Assembly: GCA_007133565.1 (NCBI GenBank)
Contig: SLMM01000139.1
Span: forward strand, 1 to 58,196
DNA from: Bacteroidales bacterium
Lineage (GTDB): Bacteria; Bacteroidota; Bacteroidia; Bacteroidales; PUMT01
Reading direction: 5' to 3'
DNA: 58,196 nt
Shown here in pieces: positions 9,532 to 19,655 of this stretch (the first letter of the stretch is position 1; each line of letters opens with the position of its first letter). A program made the position numbers and the translations under genes. Below the pieces are notes generated by a model. That model did not search any database. It worked only from the letters and a program-made list of their open reading frames with translations, and had not been told where the DNA came from.

Positions 9532-10941
9532 GTGGATATGGAAGATTTTAAAAATGCCCTGAATGATTCTGTGGTGCTGAGATGGGGTATCATGCTGCTT
9601 GTAAGCTTTACAATGGCAACAAATTATTATTTCTATGATGCCTTGTCACCCCTCAAGTTTCTTATGGAAAGGGAGCTCGGATTTTCATCGGCTGAGTACG
9701 GTTTCTTTCAGGCTGCATATTCCATTCCCAATGTTTTTCTTCTGATGGCGGTAATAGGCGGAATTATTCTCGATAAAATCGGCATCAGAATCACCGGTTT
9801 TGCTTTTATTTTCATCCAGTTTGCCGGCGCAGTAGTGACTGCCTACGGGGCTACCCCCTATTTTAACCAGGGAGGCTGGGGGTATGACTTCATGAATTCA
9901 TTCCTCACAGCATATTCGCCAGCGCTCAAAGTGACATCCCTGGGATTCTTTTTATTCGGACTTGGTGCAGAAACCAGTATAGTGGTGATTTCCAAGGTTA
10001 TAGTTAAATGGTTCAAGGGCAAGGAGATAGCCCTTGCTCTGGGACTGAACATTGCAATTGCGAGGCTTGGGATGGGTGCTGCAATGGTTCTTTCGCCCAG
10101 GCTGATAATAGAAGATGCCAGGATCATGCCTCTTTGGGAGAACTGGACCATGCCTATCTGGTTTGGTGCATTATTGCTGGGAATAGGGCTTCTGGCATTC
10201 ATGGTTTATATGATCTGGGATATCAGGTTTGACAGGAGGGTTGCTGAAAGAAATGAAACCGACCCGGCTGAGGAGTTCAGGTTCAGTGATCTTGGTCGCC
10301 TGATTACCAACCGCAGCTTTATCTATATCACCATGCTCTGTGTGCTTTTTTATTCTGCGGTCTTTCCATTCATGAAATATGCTCCTGACCTGATGATAAA
10401 CAAATTCGGGGTTGATCCGACAGTGGCGGGGGATATCTCATCAATATTGCCGTTCGGAACCCTCTTATTCACTCCGGTTTTTGCCTGGATATGTGACTAC
10501 AGGGGCAGGTCGGCGTCGCTGATGGTTTACGGAAGCCTGCTGGTTGTAAGCGTCCACCTTATGTTTGCATTTACGAATATTACTCCTTATATTCCCATGT
10601 TCATACTTGGCATTGCATTTTCGCTGGTGCCTGCTGCTATGTGGCCTGCTGTTACCAAAATAGTGGAAACAAGCAGGATTGGAACTGCCTATGGGGCAAT
10701 GTTTACAATTCAGGCAATTGGCCTGATGCTTTTCCCGTGGCTGATAGGCCTTGTTCTTGACTATACAAATCCCGGAGTTTCTGAGATCCTTGCCGCGGGA
10801 GGGGAAGCAGTATATGATTATACGCAGGCTCTTATAATGCTTGCAATGCTTGGGGTTATCGGACTGCTGTTTTCCTGGCTCCTTAAGCGAGAGGACCGCA
10901 CCTCGGGTTATGGTCTTGAGGAACCGAACAAGATGGATTAA
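9532..10941 (+). CDS. Major facilitator superfamily transporter, MFSD1-like
   Basis: 12 TM-like hydrophobic profile; KVIVKWFKGKEIALALGLNIAIARLGM resembles the conserved WFKGKE...GL...AR.G segment of MFSD1-type proteins. Confidence 0.85.
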   Translation: MDMEDFKNALNDSVVLRWGIMLLVSFTMATNYYFYDALSPLKFLMERELGFSSAEYGFFQAAYSIPNVFLLMAVIGGIILDKIGIRITGFAFIFIQFAGAVVTAYGATPYFNQGGWGYDFMNSFLTAYSPALKVTSLGFFLFGLGAETSIVVISKVIVKWFKGKEIALALGLNIAIARLGMGAAMVLSPRLIIEDARIMPLWENWTMPIWFGALLLGIGLLAFMVYMIWDIRFDRRVAERNETDPAEEFRFSDLGRLITNRSFIYITMLCVLFYSAVFPFMKYAPDLMINKFGVDPTVAGDISSILPFGTLLFTPVFAWICDYRGRSASLMVYGSLLVVSVHLMFAFTNITPYIPMFILGIAFSLVPAAMWPAVTKIVETSRIGTAYGAMFTIQAIGLMLFPWLIGLVLDYTNPGVSEILAAGGEAVYDYTQALIMLAMLGVIGLLFSWLLKREDRTSGYGLEEPNKMD

Positions 10942-10991
10942 ACAGCCGGTTTTTTTGGTTCATTATACCGGGAGACCGGTTGACCAGATGG

Positions 10992-11026
10992 TTTGCTGCA
11001 AAGGCAATATGTACCGGTGCAGCAAA
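10992..11026. promoter_or_regulatory. Perfect 9 bp inverted repeat upstream of the betaine transporter operon
   Basis: TTTGCTGCA-N17-TGCAGCAAA; no poly-T tail, so operator or UTR structure is as likely as terminator. Confidence 0.45.
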
Positions 11027-11144
11027 ATATTGTAGTATTCATTGATGCCGTGTTACCACGAGCCTCTTTGGTCCCGTACCGGGAAAATAAGCACATAAAT
11101 AAACCTGATTAACAAGGGTTTTATACTAATAAAACAAATGTACT

Positions 11145-12005
11145 ATGGAAAGAAAAAAGTATTTCATTAGATTATTAAGCGCATTTTTAATTGCGATTGT
11201 TCTGATCGTACATCTCAACTCGTGCGTTCCTGAGGCTGACAGAATTAACCTTGGCTACGTATTGTGGGACTCTGAAATAGCCTCAACCCATGTTGTTGCT
11301 GCTGTCCTGGAAGACCGCCTGGGACATGAGGTTTCTCTTACCTCCGTTGATGCCGGTCCTATGTGGATGGGTGTTGCACGGGGTGACTTTGATGCTGTAG
11401 TGGCAGCATGGCTTCCAAATACACACGAAGCATACCTGGAGCAGACAAAGGACAGGGTCGTTAATCTGGGTCCAAACCTTGAGGGGGCCCGGATAGGTTG
11501 GGTTGTTCCCGGATACGTTGATGTTAACAGCATTGAAGAGTTGAATGAGCATGTTGACCGTTTCGGGGGACAAATTACGGGGATTGACCCCGGCGCAGGC
11601 CTCATGGCGGCGAGTGAAAGGGCCATTGATGATTACGGCCTGGATTATCAGCTCCTGAGCGGCTCCGATGCAGCCATGACAGCAGCTTTAAGGAGAGCCA
11701 TTGAACGTGATGAATGGATAATTATAACAGGCTGGACACCTCACTGGAAATTTGCCGCATTTGACCTTAAGTATCTGGAAGATCCCCTACAATCTTTTGG
11801 TGATGAAGAGCATATAGCTACAATCGTGAGTACCCGGCTTAAGGGAAAGGCACCCGATGTTTATGAGTTTCTTGATAGTTTCTACTGGACTTCTGAAGAA
11901 ATGGGTGAAGTAATGATGTACATAGAAGAGGGTATGGATCCGTTTGAAGCGGCCCGGTTGTGGATATCGGAAAATCCGGGCAGGGTTGAAAGCTGGCTTA
12001 ATTAG
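11145..12005 (+). CDS. Glycine betaine/proline ABC transporter substrate-binding lipoprotein
   Basis: HLNSCVPEADRINLGYVLWDSEIASTHVVAAVLEDRLGHEVSLTSVDAGPMWMGVARGDFDAVVAAWLPNTHE, OpuAC-like. Confidence 0.92.
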   Translation: MERKKYFIRLLSAFLIAIVLIVHLNSCVPEADRINLGYVLWDSEIASTHVVAAVLEDRLGHEVSLTSVDAGPMWMGVARGDFDAVVAAWLPNTHEAYLEQTKDRVVNLGPNLEGARIGWVVPGYVDVNSIEELNEHVDRFGGQITGIDPGAGLMAASERAIDDYGLDYQLLSGSDAAMTAALRRAIERDEWIIITGWTPHWKFAAFDLKYLEDPLQSFGDEEHIATIVSTRLKGKAPDVYEFLDSFYWTSEEMGEVMMYIEEGMDPFEAARLWISENPGRVESWLN

Positions 12006-12041
12006 TATTGGGCTCAAAGTAATTTTATTAGTTCAGCATTG

Positions 12042-13244
12042 ATGAGTGATAAAATCGTTGTCAGGAATCTATCCAAAATATTCGGAAATAATCCGGGTAA
12101 GGCTTTAAAGGCTTTGCGTGAGGGCATGTCGAAAGAGGAGATTCTGAGGGAGCAGGGGCAAATGGTGGGCGTCTATGATGTTTCATTTTCCGTACGGAAA
12201 AGTGAAATTTTTGTGCTTATGGGGTTGTCAGGAAGCGGAAAATCAACGCTCCAGAGGCTTATTAACCGCCTTCATGAGCCAACATCCGGAGAGATCCTGA
12301 TTGACGGCATCGATATTACCAGGCTTGGCAGCAAAGAGCTGAGGAAATTCAGGCGGAAACATTTTTGCGGCATGGTTTTTCAGAATTTTGCGATATTGCC
12401 GCACAGAACAGTCCTTGAGAATGTGGAGCTCGGACTGGAAATACAGGGCGTTGACCCAAAAAAGCGACAGGACAGAGCGAAGGAGATGATAAGGGTTGTC
12501 GGACTTGAGGGTAATGAAAACTCTTACCCTGATGAATTATCCGGTGGTATGCAGCAGAGGGTGGGACTGGCACGCGGACTGGCGGTTGATGCCGACATAA
12601 TGCTTATGGATGAAGCCTTCAGTGCTCTTGACCCGCTAATTCGCAGGCAAATGCAGGATGAACTTCTGGAGTTACATCAGAAAATGCAGAAGACGATTAT
12701 TTTCGTAACTCACGACCTTGATGAAGCATTCCGCCTTGGCCACCGGATAGCTATAATGAATGACGGAATGATCATTCAGACAGGAACGGCAGAGGAAATT
12801 ATTTCACGCCCTGCCAATGACTATGTGAAAGCTTTTGTTGAGGACATGAACCGTTCAAACGTCCTTACGGCAGGGTCTGTCATGCAACCCGTTCTGGAGA
12901 CTGCTTTTAAGGGCGACGGGCCCCGGACCATTCTGCGAAAAATGAGGAAGAAAGGGCTGAGCGGTATCATTGTGACGGATACCGGAAGGTTCGTTAAAGG
13001 GTATGTAAGGGCAGATGAGCTCGCAGACTATATCAAAAAGCACGGCGATATGGAGAGTATCCCCTTTAATGATGCCCTGCTCCAAGAAGCAGCAGTGGTA
13101 ATGGAAGACACACCTCTGAATGAGGTTATAAATATGTACACTGATCATCAATATGGCCCTTTCGCAGTAACTGACCGCCATAACAGGCTTAAAGGTGTTA
13201 TCGTAAGGGGGGCTGTAATTGCTGCCCTCTCTGAATGTAGATGA
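12042..13244 (+). CDS. Glycine betaine/proline ABC transporter ATP-binding protein with C-terminal CBS domains
   Basis: GLSGSGKSTLQRLINRL Walker A, LSGGMQQRVGLARGLA, LMDEAFSALDPLIR; tandem CBS-like C-terminus; ProV/OpuAA-like. Confidence 0.94.
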   Translation: MSDKIVVRNLSKIFGNNPGKALKALREGMSKEEILREQGQMVGVYDVSFSVRKSEIFVLMGLSGSGKSTLQRLINRLHEPTSGEILIDGIDITRLGSKELRKFRRKHFCGMVFQNFAILPHRTVLENVELGLEIQGVDPKKRQDRAKEMIRVVGLEGNENSYPDELSGGMQQRVGLARGLAVDADIMLMDEAFSALDPLIRRQMQDELLELHQKMQKTIIFVTHDLDEAFRLGHRIAIMNDGMIIQTGTAEEIISRPANDYVKAFVEDMNRSNVLTAGSVMQPVLETAFKGDGPRTILRKMRKKGLSGIIVTDTGRFVKGYVRADELADYIKKHGDMESIPFNDALLQEAAVVMEDTPLNEVINMYTDHQYGPFAVTDRHNRLKGVIVRGAVIAALSECR

Positions 13245-13292
13245 AATAATTCCGGGGCCGGACGACATAACAATTTTAAAAAATGACGGATC

Positions 13293-14144
13293 ATGTTTTC
13301 ATACCGTATTCCTTTAGATGAGTGGATAACAAGCCTGGTAACTTTCATGGAGACCAGGTTCGGTGGTTTTTTTGAGGGGTTCAGCACCGGAATAAGTTTT
13401 ATGGTAACTATTCTCAAAGATGGTATGCTGCTCCCCCATCCCCTGGTTTTTATCCTGGTTATATCGGCCGTTACCTGGTACATGGCCGGGTGGAAAAACA
13501 GCATCATAGCATTTCTGGGACTGCTGCTGACGGAAAATATTGGCTTGTGGATAGCTTTTGTTGAAACCCTTGCGCTGGTGTTGACAGCTGAGATCCTCGT
13601 TATTCTGTTCGGAATACCCCTTGGAATATGGGCTGCCCGGAGCAACCGCTTCAATGCTGTTATAAGGCCTGTGCTTGATTTTATGCAAACGATGCCCGCC
13701 TTTGTTTACCTTATACCTGCGGTAATGTTTTTTGGACTCGGACTGGTTCCGGGTGTTGTTGCAACCTTCGTGTTTGCATTGCCGCCGCTGATAAGGCTGA
13801 CAAACCTGGGCATCCGCCAGGTTCCTGCAGAGCTTGTTGAGGCTGCTGATGCTTTTGGCGCCACAGGTTTGCAAAAGCTCATGAAGGTTCAGATACCTGT
13901 GGCCAAACCCACTATTCTTGCCGGTGTTAATCAGTCCATTATGCTGGGATTATCAATGGTAGTTATCGCAGCGATGATAGGTGCAGGCGGACTGGGCGAG
14001 GATGTCCTCAGGGGCATCCAGAGGCTGCGGGTTGGCCAGGGATTCGAGGCGGGACTGGTAGTGGTTGTGCTGGCAGTTATTCTTGACCGTATTACTTCAG
14101 GGTTCGGCCAGAGAAGAAGCTATAACGGACGCATGGCCTCCTGA
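13293..14144 (+). CDS. Glycine betaine/proline ABC transporter permease
   Basis: Permease with DFMQTMPAFVYLIPAVMFFGLGLVPGVVATFVFALPPLIRLTNLGIRQVPAELVEAADAFGAT, ProW/OpuAB-like; contiguous with ATPase. Confidence 0.93.
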   Translation: MFSYRIPLDEWITSLVTFMETRFGGFFEGFSTGISFMVTILKDGMLLPHPLVFILVISAVTWYMAGWKNSIIAFLGLLLTENIGLWIAFVETLALVLTAEILVILFGIPLGIWAARSNRFNAVIRPVLDFMQTMPAFVYLIPAVMFFGLGLVPGVVATFVFALPPLIRLTNLGIRQVPAELVEAADAFGATGLQKLMKVQIPVAKPTILAGVNQSIMLGLSMVVIAAMIGAGGLGEDVLRGIQRLRVGQGFEAGLVVVVLAVILDRITSGFGQRRSYNGRMAS

Positions 14145-14148
14145 TTTG

Positions 14149-15423
14149 CTATTTCTTGCCTGGAAAGACGGCAGCGGTCCTGTCGGGACCAAGGGAGATC
14201 AGGGTGACGGGCACGCCGGTCTCATTCTCAATATAGCTGATATATTCATTGAATTCCGGGGGCAGGTCACTGCAACTCCTGATTGCGGATATATCTTTTC
14301 CCCAGCCGCTGAATTCACTGTAAACTGGCTCCACTCTGGCAGTGATGTCATATGGCAGGGATTCTGTAACCTTGCCGTCATACCTGTACCCGGTGCATAT
14401 ATTAATTTTTTCCAGCCCTGTCAGCACATCTGCTTTGGTGATCATCAGCTGTGTAACCCCATTGATCATAACCGAATATTTAAGGGCCGGAAGGTCCAGC
14501 CAGCCGCATCGCCGGGGCCTGCCGGTTGTTGATCCGAACTCGCGGCCCTGTTCCCGCAGCCTGTCACCTGTCTCATCGGTCAGCTCGGTAGGGAACGGCC
14601 CGCTGCCTACCCTTGTGCAATATGCCTTGAATATACCTATTACTTCTCCTGTTTTTGATGGGGCAATTCCAAGTCCGGTACACGCCCCCGCACATACTGT
14701 GCTTGATGATGTAACGTAGGGATAGGAGCCGAAATCAATATCAAGGAGGGTGCCCTGCGCGCCCTCTGCCAATATCCTCTTTTTCTCCTTTAGCAGATTA
14801 TTGATAAAATATTCGCTCTCGACCAGCCTGAATTCCTTTAACTTTTCTATTCCAATAAACCACTCAGCTTCATATTTTTCCGGTTCATCTTCGTATCCAT
14901 AGTGCCGGAGAGTTTCACGGTGGGTTTCTTTCAGGGAGCTGTATTTTTCAATAAAACCCGGTAGTGTGATATCTCCCACTCTCAATCCGGTCCGCCCTGC
15001 CTTGTCAGTATAGGCGGGCCCGATGCCCTTGAGTGTCGAACCTATCTTTGTGTTGCCTTTTATGGCTTCAGATGCAGCATCAAGAAGACGGTGTGAGGGC
15101 AGTATAAGATGTGCCTTTTGGGAGATGAACAGGTTGTCTGCTGCATTTACACCCAGACTCTGCAGGGAATCTATCTCTTTTTTAAATACTGCGGGGTCAA
15201 TCACAACACCGTTGCCTATGAGGTTTATCTTGTTCTTGTGAAATATACCGGAAGGTATTGTGTGAAGAATATGCTTGATCCCGTTAAATTCCAGTGAATG
15301 CCCCGCATTAGGGCCGCCCTGGAAACGGGCTATGACATCGTATTCCGGGGCAAGCACATCGACTATCTTCCCTTTTCCTTCATCACCCCACTGGAGGCCA
15401 AGTAAAACATCAACTTTATGCAT
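14149..15423 (-). CDS. purA: Adenylosuccinate synthetase
   Basis: MHKVDVLLGLQWGDEGKGKIVDVLAPEYDVIARFQGGPNAGHSLEF; GSTLKGIGPAYTDKAGRTGLRVGD; ORF-track start at 15501 overlaps fur and is likely too early. Confidence 0.96.
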   Translation of the reverse strand: MHKVDVLLGLQWGDEGKGKIVDVLAPEYDVIARFQGGPNAGHSLEFNGIKHILHTIPSGIFHKNKINLIGNGVVIDPAVFKKEIDSLQSLGVNAADNLFISQKAHLILPSHRLLDAASEAIKGNTKIGSTLKGIGPAYTDKAGRTGLRVGDITLPGFIEKYSSLKETHRETLRHYGYEDEPEKYEAEWFIGIEKLKEFRLVESEYFINNLLKEKKRILAEGAQGTLLDIDFGSYPYVTSSSTVCAGACTGLGIAPSKTGEVIGIFKAYCTRVGSGPFPTELTDETGDRLREQGREFGSTTGRPRRCGWLDLPALKYSVMINGVTQLMITKADVLTGLEKINICTGYRYDGKVTESLPYDITARVEPVYSEFSGWGKDISAIRSCSDLPPEFNEYISYIENETGVPVTLISLGPDRTAAVFPGKK

Positions 15424-15431
15424 TGGTATTT

Positions 15432-15872
15432 TCAGGTTTCTTCCCGCTGACCGTAAATGTAGAGTGAATGATGAGTGGGTTTGAAATTGGCCAGCTTGCA
15501 TGCTGTTTTAATTATCTCCTGTATCCGGGGGTCGCAGAATTCTATCACCTCACCTGTTTTTGTGTCAATAAGGTGGTCGTGCTGTTTGCATTCATGTGCT
15601 TTTTCAAACTGGGCAATGTTTTTCCCAAACTGGTGCTTTATCACAAGGTTGCACTCAAGCAGCAGGTCAATGGTGTTGTAAAGGGTTGCCCGGCTAACCC
15701 TGTAGTTTTTGTTCTTCATCGAAATGTAAAGGGATTCTATATCGAAATGACCCTCATGACTGTAGATCTCATCGAGTATTGCGTATCTCTCCGGGGTTTT
15801 CCTGTGACCTTTCTTTGCAAGGTATTCAGTGAAAAGCTTCCTAACCGTATCTTTGGAATCGATGCATCCCAT
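15432..15872 (-). CDS. Fur-family transcriptional regulator
   Basis: [56 protein letters not shown], followed by [18 protein letters not shown]. Confidence 0.92.
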   Translation of the reverse strand: MGCIDSKDTVRKLFTEYLAKKGHRKTPERYAILDEIYSHEGHFDIESLYISMKNKNYRVSRATLYNTIDLLLECNLVIKHQFGKNIAQFEKAHECKQHDHLIDTKTGEVIEFCDPRIQEIIKTACKLANFKPTHHSLYIYGQREET

Positions 15873-15965
15873 AAATAGTCTAATTTAAAATAATCCTAAA
15901 AATAGTAAAAAAAGTGTAAATGGAGATAATTTAACCCGGGGATAATAAAAATTACTTGTTTTAAA

Positions 15966-18212
15966 TCACTCCCGCCCGGCTTCAATCCTGTTGACCGAAA
16001 CTACTCCGTTTATTTTAAACAGATTCATAATAAGATTGTTCAAGTGTTTCGTGTCATGGACGTAAAGTTCAATACTTCCTTCAAAGATACCGTCGTGGGT
16101 TTCAACATTTATCTTTCTGATATTGGCATTCAGGTCATGGGAAATAACATTCGTTATCGAGTTGACAATCCCTATTTTATCAATACCCTGGATCTTTATA
16201 CAGGCCAGAAAGGAAAGTATCTTGTGGCTGGTCCACCGTGCAGAGACGATAAGGTTGCCGTGACTTGACATCAGCTTTGTAGCAGTAGGACACTTGGACG
16301 AGTGAATGATAATAGTTTCGTTCGGACTCTTGTAACCTACAATTTCGTCTCCGGGAATTGGGCTACAGCACTTTGCAATCCTGTAGTTTTTTCCTGGTTC
16401 ATCAATCCCTTCCCTTATAATTAAAGGCTTGCCAAGATCTATGGTTGCCTTCCCGGGGGTTCCTTCTTCTCCTTTCCTGCCCCTCTGCAGGTTCTTGCTG
16501 TAAGTAAGTTCCCAGTACCTTATCCATTTGCTCCTGGTGTTTTTCTTAAGTACTTTCTTGAGGTTGTCAAGGGTTATGATGCCACCACCGATTTTTAGAT
16601 AGAGGTCATCTTTGCTCGTGGCTTCGTAACCGGTTATCAGTTTTTTAATTATCCGGGAATTGGGATGGAGGTTTATCTCCCGCAGGCTCTCTTCAAGTAT
16701 CTTTTTGCCGGTTTCAATATGTATTTTATTCTCCGCCTTGAGCGCACTTTTAATGTTGGATTTGGCCCTTGCGGTAATGGCAAAATCAAGCCACTCCCTT
16801 TGTGCACGCTGTATATCGGAGGTAAGGACCTCAACCTGGTCGCCGCTCGATAGAATATGACTCAGAGGAACAAGCTTCTGGTTAACTTTGGCCCCGATAG
16901 CCTTGTTACCTATTTCGGTATGGATCTCATATGCAAAATCAATGACAGATGCATTTTTCGGCAGGGTGATAATTTTACCTTTTGGGGTGAATGCCAGGAT
17001 TTCAGAAGAAAAAAGGTTAAGCTTGAACTCATCCATAAATTCAAGCGCGTCGCTGTTCGGGTTATCCAGCAGCTCCCTGATTCGTCTGATCCATTTGTCG
17101 AGTTCAGATTCTCCCTGCCCGTTGTTCTTATATTTCCAATGCGCGGCAAACCCTCTCTCGGCTATGTCGTTCATCCTGGTAGTCCTGATCTGAACCTCCA
17201 CCCATTTGCCGTTGGGCCCCATTACTGTGCCATGCAGGGCTTCATAGCCGTTGGCTTTGGGGGTGCTGACCCAGTCTCTTATCCTTTCGGGCTTGGGCAT
17301 GTATATATCGGTAATGAGTGAATAAATGTTCCAGCACTGGACCTTTTCGGGAATTTTCGGATTAGGCTCAAATACTATCCTTATGGCGAACAGGTCATAT
17401 ATTTCCTCGAATTTGACCTTCTTTGCCTCCATTTTAGTGAAGATCGAATTAATCGATTTGGGCCTTCCGCTGATATCAAACTTTATGTTGTGTTCATTGA
17501 GCTTTTCAATTATGGGCAGAGAGAACTTGTTAATGAAAAGCTGGCGCTTCTTTTCGCTCTCTCTGATCTTTTGAAGTATATCATTATAGATTTTGGGGTT
17601 CTGGTATTTAAGGGCCAGATCTTCAAGTTCGGTCTTGATTGTGTACAATCCTAGCCTGTGTGCAAGCGGGGCAAAAAGGAAGTTCGTTTCGCCCGCTACC
17701 TTGAGCTGCTTGTTCCGCGGAAGCGAATCGAGGGTCCTCATGTTGTGAAGACGGTCAGCGAGTTTTATTAGTATAACACGTACATCTTCAGAGAGGGTAA
17801 GCAGGAGTTTTCTGAAGCTCTCGGCCTGTAACGACGATTTTTTATCGAATACCCCTGCAATTTTGGTTAATCCGTCTATTATAACGGCTATTTTTTCGCC
17901 GAAATTTAGTTTGATGTCATCAAGCGTATACTCAGTATCTTCAATAACGTCGTGGAGAAGTGCAGAAGCAATCGAATTTGCTCCAAGACCTATTTCATAT
18001 GCAACAATCTTGCTTACCGAAATGGGATGTATAATATAAGGCTCTCCCGATTTACGCCTCATATTCCCGTGGGCCTTGTTTGCAAACTGGAAAGCTTTTT
18101 TGATAAGCTTTATATCTTCAGTTTCGGTAATATGAGTGCAGTGGTCGAGCAGATCATTGAAACGTGCATCAATGTCTTTTACTTCCTCTTCTGTCTGAAT
18201 TTTTATCGCCAT
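15966..18212 (-). CDS. Bifunctional (p)ppGpp synthetase/hydrolase, RelA/SpoT family
   Basis: HD domain (ALLHDVIEDTEYTLDDI, IKLADRLHNMRTL), synthetase (EEIYDLFAIRIVF, GYEALHGTVMGPNGKWVEVQIRT), TGS (AFTPKGKIITLPKNASVIDFAYEIHTEIG) and ACT. Confidence 0.96.
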   Translation of the reverse strand: MAIKIQTEEEVKDIDARFNDLLDHCTHITETEDIKLIKKAFQFANKAHGNMRRKSGEPYIIHPISVSKIVAYEIGLGANSIASALLHDVIEDTEYTLDDIKLNFGEKIAVIIDGLTKIAGVFDKKSSLQAESFRKLLLTLSEDVRVILIKLADRLHNMRTLDSLPRNKQLKVAGETNFLFAPLAHRLGLYTIKTELEDLALKYQNPKIYNDILQKIRESEKKRQLFINKFSLPIIEKLNEHNIKFDISGRPKSINSIFTKMEAKKVKFEEIYDLFAIRIVFEPNPKIPEKVQCWNIYSLITDIYMPKPERIRDWVSTPKANGYEALHGTVMGPNGKWVEVQIRTTRMNDIAERGFAAHWKYKNNGQGESELDKWIRRIRELLDNPNSDALEFMDEFKLNLFSSEILAFTPKGKIITLPKNASVIDFAYEIHTEIGNKAIGAKVNQKLVPLSHILSSGDQVEVLTSDIQRAQREWLDFAITARAKSNIKSALKAENKIHIETGKKILEESLREINLHPNSRIIKKLITGYEATSKDDLYLKIGGGIITLDNLKKVLKKNTRSKWIRYWELTYSKNLQRGRKGEEGTPGKATIDLGKPLIIREGIDEPGKNYRIAKCCSPIPGDEIVGYKSPNETIIIHSSKCPTATKLMSSHGNLIVSARWTSHKILSFLACIKIQGIDKIGIVNSITNVISHDLNANIRKINVETHDGIFEGSIELYVHDTKHLNNLIMNLFKINGVVSVNRIEAGRE

Positions 18213-18375
18213 CGGACTGCAATTCTCCACAAAATCTTATAAATAATCCACCTGGTTACCCGGCCAAACAAAATTAATCAATTTAAGCCTTATTATTACT
18301 GTAGTTACGTGTTTTTTCAACTCCCTGCAGAAAAACGGACTAAGGGCTTATTTTATTGGACTGGTGACTGACCGT

Positions 18376-19653
18376 TTACTTTCCGGCAACCACTTCGACC
18401 ATTTTTCCCTTTACCAGGTATTTCCTTGCGAGCTCCATTATCTGTTGCGGGGTAATTGTATTTATTGTATCAACCAGTTTATCAAAATAGCCGCTATCCA
18501 TGTCTGTCTCTGCCAGGTTCCTGATACTTTCAAGCCAGGCAAAGGGGCCGTCAAAACTCCTGAGAACTTCACCCAGCATATGCCTCCTGGTAAGATCAAG
18601 CTCTCTGGCTGAAACCGGCTTGTCACAGAGTTCTTTCATTTCCCGGTAAATCTCATTCACCGCTTCTTCCCTGTTATCTCCACCCACTTCCGATACTATG
18701 GCCAGATAACCACCAAACCTCAGTCCGGTAAGCATCGAGCCTATGCCGTAGGTATATCCTCTCTTTTCACGGATGTTCTGCATCAGCCTGGAGCCAAAAT
18801 GCCCTCCCAGTATGCTGTTCAAAACCATCATCCCCGGATGGTCGGGGTGGCTCCCGGGAAACAGCCTGCGGCCTATACGAAGAGCCGATTGCACTGCATC
18901 ATCTTTGGCAATCAGCATTTTTATCCTTTCGGCATCTGGTTCGGGAGGAACGGCTTCGCAAACCGGTGGACGGGAATGCCAGTCATTGCCACCAAACAAC
19001 TGGTCGAGGGCCGCCGTGATTTTGTCACTGTCAAACCTCCCTGAAACAAAAACAGTGCAGTTTCCTGACCTGTAATATTTTTCGTGAAAGCTTCGCAGGT
19101 CACTACAGGTTAAATTATCGAAATCTTCAAGCGCAAGTGTTTGTCCGTAAGGATGGTCTTTCCCGAAAACTGAGGCGGCAAACTGCTCCCTGGCAAGGCT
19201 GCTGACCCTGGTTTTTTGGATAAGGAAATTCTGCCGCCGTCTTTCAAGAAGTGTTTCAAGTTCCCTTTCGGGGAAGGAGGGGTTTTTTGCAATATCGGCA
19301 CACAACGGAAGTATTTCATCAATATACCTTGTAAGAGTGTATATGCTTATAAATGCATTATCCCTGTCGGCCGAAGAGTTGATGAAGGCACCGTAGTAGT
19401 CAACTTTTTTTGCAATCTGCTCTCCTGTAAGATTTATTGTTCCCTCGCTGAGCATTGCATTGGCTGATGATGCTGCCAGCGGTTTTGTCTGCCACCAGGA
19501 TCCTGCCCTGAACATCAGGTCAATCCTGGTAACAGGCTGGCTGCCTGCGCTTATCAGGTAGACGGGGATTGAGTTGCCAAGCTTTTCAAGTCGTGGACTG
19601 ATATTGCCAGGTCTGAGGTTTTTTGCTGTTTTTGGTGATTTTATGCGGTTCAA
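18376..19653 (-). CDS. M16 family peptidase-like protein, apparently lacking the zinc-binding HxxEH motif
   Basis: M16 fold (GSWWQTKPLAASSANAMLSEGT in place of HLLEH; REKRGYTYGIGSML). Confidence 0.9.
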   Translation of the reverse strand: MNRIKSPKTAKNLRPGNISPRLEKLGNSIPVYLISAGSQPVTRIDLMFRAGSWWQTKPLAASSANAMLSEGTINLTGEQIAKKVDYYGAFINSSADRDNAFISIYTLTRYIDEILPLCADIAKNPSFPERELETLLERRRQNFLIQKTRVSSLAREQFAASVFGKDHPYGQTLALEDFDNLTCSDLRSFHEKYYRSGNCTVFVSGRFDSDKITAALDQLFGGNDWHSRPPVCEAVPPEPDAERIKMLIAKDDAVQSALRIGRRLFPGSHPDHPGMMVLNSILGGHFGSRLMQNIREKRGYTYGIGSMLTGLRFGGYLAIVSEVGGDNREEAVNEIYREMKELCDKPVSARELDLTRRHMLGEVLRSFDGPFAWLESIRNLAETDMDSGYFDKLVDTINTITPQQIMELARKYLVKGKMVEVVAGK

Positions 19654-19655
19654 GG

